This document shows positions 7,164-12,365 of a stretch of 12,365 bases of DNA, piece after piece. This DNA is from Actinomycetota bacterium. GTDB lineage: Bacteria; Actinomycetota; Actinomycetes; Actinomycetales; Microbacteriaceae. The stretch covers positions 1 to 12,365 of the forward strand of contig JAHIOK010000073.1 of the NCBI GenBank assembly GCA_018895315.1, given 5' to 3'. Each line of letters starts with the position of its first letter. The stretch's first letter is position 1. The position numbers and the translations under genes were made by a program. The notes under the pieces were generated by a model. It worked only from the letters and a program-made list of their open reading frames with translations. It searched no databases and was not told the DNA's origin.

Positions 7164-8726
7164 ATGCCGGTAGCCGTCGTCGGGGCGCCGACACTGCGCG
7201 CGCTGCTGGGGCGCCCCGAACTCGGGCTGCGACTGGCCGGCGACGGGGCCGACCTCGACACCCACACGCTGGATCAGCCCGTGCGCTGGGTGCACAGCTC
7301 CGATCTCGCCGACCCGACGCCGTTCCTCGCCGATGACCTCGTTCTGCTGACCACGGGCACGCAGTTCTCCGGAGCCGACGACGCGTCCCCCGATTTCGAG
7401 GCCTACGTGCGGCGCCTGACAAGTCGCGGCGTGCTGGGACTCGGCTTCGGCACCGAAGTCGTACGCGACGGCGTCCCCACCGGACTCACGGAGGCCTGTC
7501 GTGCGCTGCAGATGCCGCTGTTCGAGGTGCCGTATCGCACACCGTTCATCGCGGTGGCACGTGCGAACGCCGAGGCCGTCGCCGCGCACGCCTATGCCCG
7601 GCGCACGTGGGCGTTGGACGCGCAGCGTGCGCTCGCTCTCGCGGCGCTGCGCCCCGATGGCCTGGGCGCTACGCTCGCCGAACTCGCCAGGCAGCTCAAC
7701 ACCTGGGTGGGGCTCTTCGACGCCTCCGGCACTCTGACGCGCGAACATCCGTCCGGCGGGCTGGATGCCGTGGGGCTCGGTCTCCTCGCCGATGAAGTGG
7801 GCGCGGTACTGCGACGAGGCGCTCGGGCCGCCTCATCGCTGCGCGTCGGACCCACACCCTTCACCCTTCAGACCCTGGGTCGCGGGGGCCACCTCCGCGG
7901 GGTGATCGCGCTGGCCGCAGGCGAGCTCGATCAGGAGAGCCGCGGGGTCGTGACCGCCGTCATCGCGATGGCAGGGCTCGCCCTCGAACAGAATCAGGGA
8001 CTCGCACGGGCGCGCGCCGCACTGCGGGCAGGGCTCGTGCACTCGCTGCTGACCGACGACCCGGGGCTCGGTCATCGCATCGCCCGCGATCTCTGGGGCG
8101 GTCTGCCTGCCGAACCCCTGGTCGTGGCGGTGGCCGCGATGTCGGAGCAGCAGAGCGACGCCGTCACGGAGTGGCTCGAGCTTCGCGCCGCCGAGATCCG
8201 CGGCGATCTCGCCTTCGGGGGCGGGGACCACGGGCTGGTGCTCGCCGTTCCGGCCGCACACCACGACGTCCTCGAGGACCTCGCGACCCGGTTCGAGCTG
8301 CGCGTCGGCGTCTCCCTGCCTGCCGGGTACAGCGGATTCGCACGCGCCCATGGTCAGGCGCTCATCGCGCTCGGGTCGGGCTCGAAGACGGGCGCGGGTA
8401 CGACGTCTGCCGGGGTCTCGCGATTCGGTGACGTGGCGGCATCCGGAGTGCTCGCAGCGATCGATTCGGATACCGCGCGCGCGGTCGCTGCCGCTGCCCT
8501 GGAACCCCTCATCCGACATGACGCGACAGAGGGCACCGCGCTGCTCGAGACCGCCCGCGCATGGCTGGAGCACGACGCCCGCATCGATGCCGCGGCGATC
8601 TCTCTCGGTGTCCACCGCCACACGGTGCGGGCTCGCATCGCGCAGGCCGAACGCCTCCTCGGCGTCGACTTGGGCTCGTTCGCCGCCCGCGCCGATCTGT
8701 GGGCGGCCCTTCGGATCGCGCAGTGA
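7164..8726 (+). CDS. PucR-family transcriptional regulator
   Basis: This 520-residue protein is a cytoplasmic DNA-binding regulator. The N-terminal PucR ligand-sensing domain (about residues 8-130) includes RWVHSSDLADPTPFLADDLVLLTTG and the EVPYRTPFIAVARANAE stretch. A middle region of about 150-440 has a GGDEF-like/CdaR-type arrangement, and the C-terminal helix-turn-helix of the PucR/CdaR type covers about 460-515 (ARAWLEHDARIDAAAISLGVHRHTVRARI, then LLGVDL). The length is normal for the family. It is transcribed divergently from gabT across a 91-bp gap. Family members are known to control nitrogen-compound catabolism, and a PucR-type activator of the gabTDP operon has been described in Corynebacterium glutamicum. 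I therefore infer that it senses GABA, putrescine or an intermediate and activates the minus-strand operon. The start at 7164 has no Shine-Dalgarno sequence. An internal start is unlikely because it would delete part of the PucR domain. Confidence 0.92.
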   Translation: MPVAVVGAPTLRALLGRPELGLRLAGDGADLDTHTLDQPVRWVHSSDLADPTPFLADDLVLLTTGTQFSGADDASPDFEAYVRRLTSRGVLGLGFGTEVVRDGVPTGLTEACRALQMPLFEVPYRTPFIAVARANAEAVAAHAYARRTWALDAQRALALAALRPDGLGATLAELARQLNTWVGLFDASGTLTREHPSGGLDAVGLGLLADEVGAVLRRGARAASSLRVGPTPFTLQTLGRGGHLRGVIALAAGELDQESRGVVTAVIAMAGLALEQNQGLARARAALRAGLVHSLLTDDPGLGHRIARDLWGGLPAEPLVVAVAAMSEQQSDAVTEWLELRAAEIRGDLAFGGGDHGLVLAVPAAHHDVLEDLATRFELRVGVSLPAGYSGFARAHGQALIALGSGSKTGAGTTSAGVSRFGDVAASGVLAAIDSDTARAVAAAALEPLIRHDATEGTALLETARAWLEHDARIDAAAISLGVHRHTVRARIAQAERLLGVDLGSFAARADLWAALRIAQ

Positions 8727-8752
8727 CGCACCGCGCCATCACATCGGGTGCG
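8727..8752. terminator. weak hairpin between convergent regulator genes, possible terminator
   Basis: The 38-bp gap between the two convergent regulator stops contains CGCACC (8727-8732) facing GGTGCG (8747-8752), a 6-bp stem with a 14-nt loop. A second short stem, CGAGGG/CCCTCG at 8774-8789, lies just inside the 3' end of the RpiR-type gene. Neither is followed by a U-tract on either strand. They are the only terminator-like structures I can find here, and support is weak. Confidence 0.2.
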
Positions 8753-8764
8753 ACGCTCGGGTGT

Positions 8765-9631
8765 TCAGCGCTCCGAGGGCACACCCTCGCCGAGGTTGTC
8801 GGAGAGGATCTCCAGCACCTGAGCCCGCACTTCGCGCGCACGCTCGGGCAGTTCGTCGGCGACCGCCTCGACGAGGACTTCGGCGAAGACCGCGTGCGCC
8901 GCGCGCGACGTGTGCACCAGTTCGTCGCGGAATGATGCGCCGGCGGGCGCGATCACCAGGGCGAGAGCAGCCACATCGACCAAGGGGGACGACGCGAAAG
9001 ACGTCACCGCGATGACTTCGGCTCCCCCGCTCAGAGCCGCGCCCGCCGCGCGCAGACTCGCCTCGTTGGCGCCCGAGCCGCTCACGACGATGCAGACGTC
9101 GGATGCCGACAGCTGACGTGCCGCGATCTGCTGGGCGATCGCATCGGCGACGATCTCGGCGGGTCGTCCCACCGCGGTCAACCGCATCGCCAGGTCGCTG
9201 GCCACGGGAGCCGAGAGGCCGTTGGCAACGACGAGGACTCTCCGGGCGTGCGCGATCGCGGTCACGGCGTGTGCAACGACCCGCTCGTCCATCAGCGCGG
9301 TCGCTGCCGGGAGCGACTGGGCGGCCCGATCGATCGCGGTGCGCATCCGCCCGAGCACGCTCGACCCGTGATCGGCCGAGCGATCGGTCTGTCCACCGAG
9401 TTCCGCCGCAAGTGCGACGCGGAGCTGCGGATACCCCCGGTAGCCGAAGGTCTGACACGCGCGCACCACCGAGGAACGCGCAACCCCTGCCCGGTCCGCG
9501 AGCTCCTGCGCGGTGAGCTCCACGACCACCTCGGGTTCACCGACGATGAGGTCGGCGACCCGGCGTTCGCTCGGCTGCAGGGTGTTGAGCATCGCCTGGA
9601 TGCGCACCGTGGTGGGAGCGTCAGCCGACAC
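8765..9631 (-). CDS. RpiR/MurR-family transcriptional regulator with SIS domain
   Basis: This 288-residue regulator has the N-terminal RpiR helix-turn-helix (about residues 8-80: LQPSERRVADLIVGEP, then LTAQELADRAGVARSSVVRACQ...GYRGYPQLR) and a SIS sugar-phosphate-binding domain (about 125-255: RRVLVVANGLSAPVASDLAMRL, and DVCIVVSGSGANEASLRAA). I chose the GTG at 9631 because GGAGG lies exactly 6 nt upstream. A GTG at 9664 has no ribosome-binding site and would overlap the permease by 44 nt. With the chosen start, the gene overlaps the end of the second phnE by 11 nt, so it is probably the last gene of the phn operon and translationally coupled to it. RpiR proteins usually bind phosphorylated sugars. 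Here the ligand may be the imported compound or a product of it, and autoregulation of the operon is likely. These roles are inferred from context. Confidence 0.9.
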   Translation of the reverse strand: MSADAPTTVRIQAMLNTLQPSERRVADLIVGEPEVVVELTAQELADRAGVARSSVVRACQTFGYRGYPQLRVALAAELGGQTDRSADHGSSVLGRMRTAIDRAAQSLPAATALMDERVVAHAVTAIAHARRVLVVANGLSAPVASDLAMRLTAVGRPAEIVADAIAQQIAARQLSASDVCIVVSGSGANEASLRAAGAALSGGAEVIAVTSFASSPLVDVAALALVIAPAGASFRDELVHTSRAAHAVFAEVLVEAVADELPERAREVRAQVLEILSDNLGEGVPSER

Positions 9632-10436
9632 GAGCGCCCTCCATGATTCTGCGCCGGATCGCACCGGAGACCGCGTCGATAGACATCGTGACGACGATGA
9701 CCACGATCAGCAGCATCCCGACCGTCGACCACTCACGGTACTGGGTATACGAGGTGAGCATGTCGCCGATTCCGCCCACGCCGATCAGGCCGAGTACGGC
9801 GGATGCGCGCACATTGATCTCGAATCGGTAGAGCCAGAACGAGAGGAAGGTGGGGGTCGCCTGCGGCCAGATACCCCACCGCAGCACCTGCGCGGTGCTG
9901 CCGCCCGCCGCCCTGGCCGCCTCGACAGGCCCGGGTGGGACGGCCTCGACCGCTTCGTACCCCCACTTGCCCAGGGTTCCGACACCATTGACAGCGAGCG
10001 CGATCGCCCCGGTGAGCGGGGTGAGGCCCGTCACGGAGAGGATGATGATGGCGATGATCAGCTCGGGCACCGCTCGGATCACCGAGAAGACCAGCCTCAG
10101 CACGACCCGCACCGGTGCCGGCCCGAAACCCCGCGCGGCGGGCAGACTGAGAGGCGTGGCGATCACGATGCCGAGGATCGTGCCGACCCAGGCCATCTCG
10201 ACGCTTCGCCAGGTCTGCCACAGCGCTTCGGGGAGCTTCGACCAGTTCGGTGACGCGAACATCAGCCACAGGTAGCGGACGATCTCTGCGGGAAGATCGA
10301 GCAATCGCGCCCAGGCGATGTCGACCGACCAGAACGCGGCGACGACCACGACGGTGACAGCCGTCCACAGCACGGCGCGCCACGGATGCCGTGGACGCTC
10401 GGGAAGCGGCGTGCGGCGGGCAGCGAGCAGGGTCAT
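9621..10436 (-). CDS. phnE: phosphonate-type ABC transporter permease (second PhnE)
   Basis: This 271-residue inner-membrane permease carries a hydrophobic N-terminal segment (about 20-36) and then the binding-protein-dependent permease domain with hydrophobic segments near 82-98, 111-135, 138-153 and 236-255. The EAA loop that contacts the ATPase is visible as GPVEAARAAGGSTAQVLRWGI near 169-189. The FSVIRAVPELIIAIII and RFEINVRASAVLGLIGVGGIGDML stretches are diagnostic of the PhnE family. The ATG at 10436 overlaps the stop of the first phnE as ATGA and has GGAGG 5 nt upstream. The open frame extends to 11189 but that part is a shadow of the first phnE. It probably forms the transmembrane pair with the upstream paralogue, driven by PhnC and fed by PhnD. 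Confidence 0.93.
   Translation of the reverse strand: MTLLAARRTPLPERPRHPWRAVLWTAVTVVVVAAFWSVDIAWARLLDLPAEIVRYLWLMFASPNWSKLPEALWQTWRSVEMAWVGTILGIVIATPLSLPAARGFGPAPVRVVLRLVFSVIRAVPELIIAIIILSVTGLTPLTGAIALAVNGVGTLGKWGYEAVEAVPPGPVEAARAAGGSTAQVLRWGIWPQATPTFLSFWLYRFEINVRASAVLGLIGVGGIGDMLTSYTQYREWSTVGMLLIVVIVVTMSIDAVSGAIRRRIMEGARVG
9638..9642 (-). promoter_or_regulatory. ribosome-binding site that fixes the RpiR-type start
   Basis: Read on the minus strand this is GGAGG, followed by a 6-nt spacer and the GTG start at 9631. It lies inside the last codons of the second phnE gene. It is the strongest reason to reject the upstream GTG at 9664. Confidence 0.75.
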
Positions 10437-11239
10437 ACGAGCCTCCGGCGGACGGCATCGCTCACGGTGTCGAGCACGACGACGATGATGAGGATCTCCA
10501 TGATGATCAGCGAAAGCTGGTCGTAGCGATAGAACGCGCGCACGGCGTCGATGAGCAGGCCGATACCGCCCGCACCGACCAGCCCCAACACAGTGGAGGC
10601 GCGCACATTGAGCTCGAAGACGTACAGCGTCTGAGCGACGAAGGCGGGCCAGGCGTCGGGCAGCGCGAGCGAACGGTTGATCTGCGACTGCGTCGCTCCC
10701 GCCGCCCGCCCGGCCTCGACGGGTCCGACATCCATCGTGTCGATCGATTCGGACACGAGCTTGACGATGATCCCGACGTTGAAGAGCACGAGAGCGATCA
10801 CCCCAGGAAGCGCACCGACTCCCACCATTGCCACGAGCACGGCGGCGTAGACGAGTTCGGGCACGGCGCGCACGATGTTCAGCAGGGTGCGCAGCGCACC
10901 GCGCGTGATGGCGTGGGGGTTGGTGGGGTGGGCAGCCCAGAGACTCAGCGGGAGCGAGATGATCGCGCCGACGACGGTGGCGATGACCGCCATCTGGAGG
11001 GTTTCGATGATCGGCGGGATCGTTCGGGGAAAGAACGACCAGTCCGGCTGAAGCAGCAGACCGATCCGGAGCGCCCCCTGCTGCCAGTTGCGAACGATCG
11101 CGGAGACATCGAGACCCACACCGATGACGGGGAGGCACATGACGGCCGTGATCGCGGCAATCACGGCCGCTACGGCCCACGGCTTCCACCGACCACCCGG
11201 CCTCGCAGGAAGCACGCGTGAGGTCGTGGCGGTGGTCAT
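10433..11239 (-). CDS. phnE: phosphonate-type ABC transporter permease (first PhnE)
   Basis: This 268-residue inner-membrane permease has an N-terminal hydrophobic segment at about 20-42, then the permease domain with segments near 83-101, 125-148 and 150-165 and a long C-terminal one at about 241-258. The EAA loop is [23 protein letters not shown] at about 172-194, and [25 protein letters not shown] at 206-230 is a PhnE signature. It shares the [10 protein letters not shown] type motif with the second copy, so the two are paralogues that probably pair as a heterodimer. The ATG at 11239 overlaps the phnC stop as ATGA. There is no clear Shine-Dalgarno sequence, so translation probably depends on ribosomes finishing phnC. 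The transported compound could be phosphonate, phosphite or a phosphate ester. Confidence 0.93.
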   Translation of the reverse strand: MTTATTSRVLPARPGGRWKPWAVAAVIAAITAVMCLPVIGVGLDVSAIVRNWQQGALRIGLLLQPDWSFFPRTIPPIIETLQMAVIATVVGAIISLPLSLWAAHPTNPHAITRGALRTLLNIVRAVPELVYAAVLVAMVGVGALPGVIALVLFNVGIIVKLVSESIDTMDVGPVEAGRAAGATQSQINRSLALPDAWPAFVAQTLYVFELNVRASTVLGLVGAGGIGLLIDAVRAFYRYDQLSLIIMEILIIVVVLDTVSDAVRRRLV

Positions 11240-12051
11240 CGCGTCAGCCGATCGGCGGGAGTGATCGAGCGCCCGTAGATGCTCTCGAAGTCGGCATCCG
11301 TCGCATCGGCGGCGGTACCGTCGTAGACGATCTGGCCCTCGCGCATGCCGATCAGGCGATCGCCGTACTCGCGCGCGAGGTCGAGCAGGTGCAGGTTCAC
11401 CAGCACCGTGATGCCCAGGTCTTCGTTGATGCGCCGAAGGTCGCCCATCACACCGTGCGCCGTGGGCGGATCGAGGCTCGCGACCGGCTCATCGGCGAGC
11501 ACGATGCGCGGCTGCTGCGCCAGCGCACGGGCGATCGCCACGCGCTGCTGCTGTCCACCCGAGAGCGTCGAAGCGCGAACGTAGAGCTTCGAGAGGATGC
11601 CGACCCGCTCGAGCGCTTCGTAGGCGATCTCCTTGTCGGAGCCGCGGTATGCCCCCAGCAGGGTTCGCCACAGCGGAGTGTGTGCGAGGCGGCCGACCAG
11701 CACATTGTTCAGCACACTCGTACGACCCGCCAGATTGAAGCTCTGGAAGACCATTCCCACCTCGCCGCGCAGCCGGCGAAGCGCTGCACCGCCCGCAGCA
11801 TCCACGCGGTGCGCGCCCACGGTGACGGTGCCGGAGGTCACGGGTACGAGCCCGTTGATCGTGCGGATCAGCGTCGACTTTCCCGAGCCGGAGAGCCCGA
11901 CGATCGAGACCATCTGACCCGCGGGGATGTCGAGGCTGACGCCCCTCAGCCCCAGCGTTCCGCCGCGGTAGCGCACCGTGACGTCATCGAGGCGAATGCC
12001 CCAGGGCGTCGAGGCAGTTGCCTCGACGCCCTGGGCGGATGGGTCGGTCAC
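11236..12051 (-). CDS. phnC: phosphonate-type ABC transporter ATP-binding protein
   Basis: This 271-residue ATPase powers the PhnE permeases from the cytoplasmic side. Walker A is GLSGSGKST at 52-60, the Q-loop is VFQSFNL with Gln103, the signature is LSGGQ at 163-167, Walker B is IVLADEP with Asp187 and Glu188, and the switch His is His221 in VNLHLLDLA. The [21 protein letters not shown] stretch and the C-terminal FESIYG are characteristic of PhnC. The GTG at 12051 overlaps the phnD stop as GTGA and lacks a good Shine-Dalgarno sequence. About 17 residues precede the usual first strand ([11 protein letters not shown]), and the DNA encoding them is a perfect inverted repeat. Very likely it is one operon with phnD, both phnE genes and the RpiR-type gene. 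Confidence 0.95.
   Translation of the reverse strand: MTDPSAQGVEATASTPWGIRLDDVTVRYRGGTLGLRGVSLDIPAGQMVSIVGLSGSGKSTLIRTINGLVPVTSGTVTVGAHRVDAAGGAALRRLRGEVGMVFQSFNLAGRTSVLNNVLVGRLAHTPLWRTLLGAYRGSDKEIAYEALERVGILSKLYVRASTLSGGQQQRVAIARALAQQPRIVLADEPVASLDPPTAHGVMGDLRRINEDLGITVLVNLHLLDLAREYGDRLIGMREGQIVYDGTAADATDADFESIYGRSITPADRLTR
12000..12035 (-). repeat. perfect 16-bp inverted repeat in the first codons of phnC
   Basis: On the transcript, CCCAGGGCGTCGAGGC (12035-12020) pairs with GCCTCGACGCCCTGGG (12015-12000) around the 4-nt loop AACT. All 16 base pairs are perfect and 13 are G-C. It covers about codons 6-18 of phnC, starting 16 nt after the GTG and 12 nt after the overlapping phnD stop. No U-tract follows, so it is not a classical terminator. 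It could block phnC initiation, or protect the phnD message from 3' decay, as intercistronic hairpins do after other binding-protein genes. Function is inferred, the structure is certain. Confidence 0.85.
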
Positions 12052-12365
12052 TGAAGTCCGAGCTGCTGTGCGGCGCGGGCGACGACATCCAGCGACGACG
12101 GGTCGGCCGGCGCGAGCTTCGTGATCGAGTAGATGCTCTTGAGCACCTTGGATCCCTCCTCGGTGTTGGAGTAGTCAGCGAGGGTGGAGGTGATCTTCTG
12201 CTGCAGGGCGGCCGAGAGATCCTTCGACACGGCGACGCCGTCGTTGGGGATCTCGTCGGTCATGGCGAACACGACGACCTTCTGCCCGACATCCGGCTTG
12301 TCCTTCTGAACGATGGTGCGCGCGTCCCAGAAGCTGAAGCCGACCTCGGCGTCACCGTTGTAGAC
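12048..12365 (-). CDS. phnD: phosphonate/phosphite-type ABC transporter substrate-binding protein, C-terminal part (runs off right edge)
   Basis: The last 105 residues lie in the window and the frame stays open to base 12365. The start, signal peptide and most of the binding site lie beyond the edge. [16 protein letters not shown], the [17 protein letters not shown] strand and loop, and a C-terminal [25 protein letters not shown] stretch are what the PhnD-type periplasmic binding family shows in its second lobe. In Gram-positive bacteria this would be an extracellular lipoprotein, but its lipobox is not visible here. It is the first visible gene of the phn operon and overlaps phnC by 4 nt (GTGA). 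Ligand specificity cannot be read from this fragment. Confidence 0.85.
   Translation of the reverse strand, partial: VYNGDAEVGFSFWDARTIVQKDKPDVGQKVVVFAMTDEIPNDGVAVSKDLSAALQQKITSTLADYSNTEEGSKVLKSIYSITKLAPADPSSLDVVARAAQQLGLQ

Noticed and set aside
5372..7336. 654-codon plus-strand open frame opposite puo and gabT
   Set aside because: It is antisense to two well-matched enzyme genes, has a low-complexity Gly/Asp/Arg-rich product and no recognisable domain. Long antisense frames are expected in high-GC DNA.
5658..7748. 696-codon minus-strand open frame across gabT and the PucR-type gene
   Set aside because: It reads gabT in a wrong frame and the regulator in antisense. The product is Arg-rich and matches no family.
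9632..9664. Longer RpiR-type protein from the GTG at 9664
   Set aside because: No ribosome-binding site precedes it, while the GTG at 9631 has GGAGG at ideal spacing.
10437..11189. 251-residue N-terminal extension of the second phnE
   Set aside because: It overlaps the first phnE in another frame and is Arg-rich. The ATG at 10436 with GGAGG and an ATGA overlap is the real start.
12000..12035. Reading the phnC hairpin as a rho-independent terminator
   Set aside because: No U-tract follows the stem, and the downstream genes phnC-phnE-phnE clearly belong with phnD.
1..12365. Mobile elements, CRISPR arrays, RNA genes or toxin-antitoxin and defence genes
   Set aside because: I saw no transposase, terminal repeats, spaced direct repeats or tRNA-like sequence. 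The window looks like ordinary catabolic and transport operons.

Overview
The window is about 12.4 kb of high-GC, almost fully coding DNA. Short divergent promoters, start codons without a Shine-Dalgarno sequence beside others with strong ones, and gene content resembling Rhodococcus and Mycobacterium families all point to an actinobacterium. A Microbacteriaceae member (Microbacterium-like) is my best guess, by inference only. I see no tRNA, rRNA, CRISPR array, insertion sequence or phage gene. No stretch over 300 bases lacks a gene.

Region 1 (about 1-7072, all minus strand) reads from right to left as one likely operon: gabT, putrescine oxidase (puo), a two-domain universal stress protein, an APC-family permease, succinate-semialdehyde dehydrogenase (gabD) and a second aldehyde dehydrogenase cut by the left edge. 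Puo/usp, usp/permease and permease/gabD each overlap by 4 nt. Together the genes describe uptake of putrescine and/or GABA and its conversion through 4-aminobutanal, GABA and succinic semialdehyde to succinate. Puo would release H2O2 and ammonia. The second aldehyde dehydrogenase is the natural candidate for the 4-aminobutanal step.

Region 2 (7073-8726) is a 91-bp divergent promoter region with nested inverted repeats, then a plus-strand PucR-family regulator. It is the likely pathway-specific regulator of the polyamine/GABA operon. Both genes that flank this gap lack a Shine-Dalgarno sequence and may be leaderless.

Region 3 (8765 to beyond 12365, minus strand) is a phosphonate/phosphite-type ABC transporter operon, read right to left: phnD (only the C-terminal end is in the window), phnC, two tandem phnE permeases, and an RpiR-family SIS-domain regulator as last gene. 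All junctions overlap. A perfect 16-bp inverted repeat with a 4-nt loop sits in the first codons of phnC, just after phnD, and may set the ratio of binding protein to ATPase. No phosphonate-degrading enzyme is visible, so the substrate is unresolved.

The standout items are the phnC hairpin, the stress protein embedded in the polyamine operon, the dense operator-like promoter region, the regulator fused into the phn operon, and a frame-independent excess of the 7-mer GGATGCC across the window.
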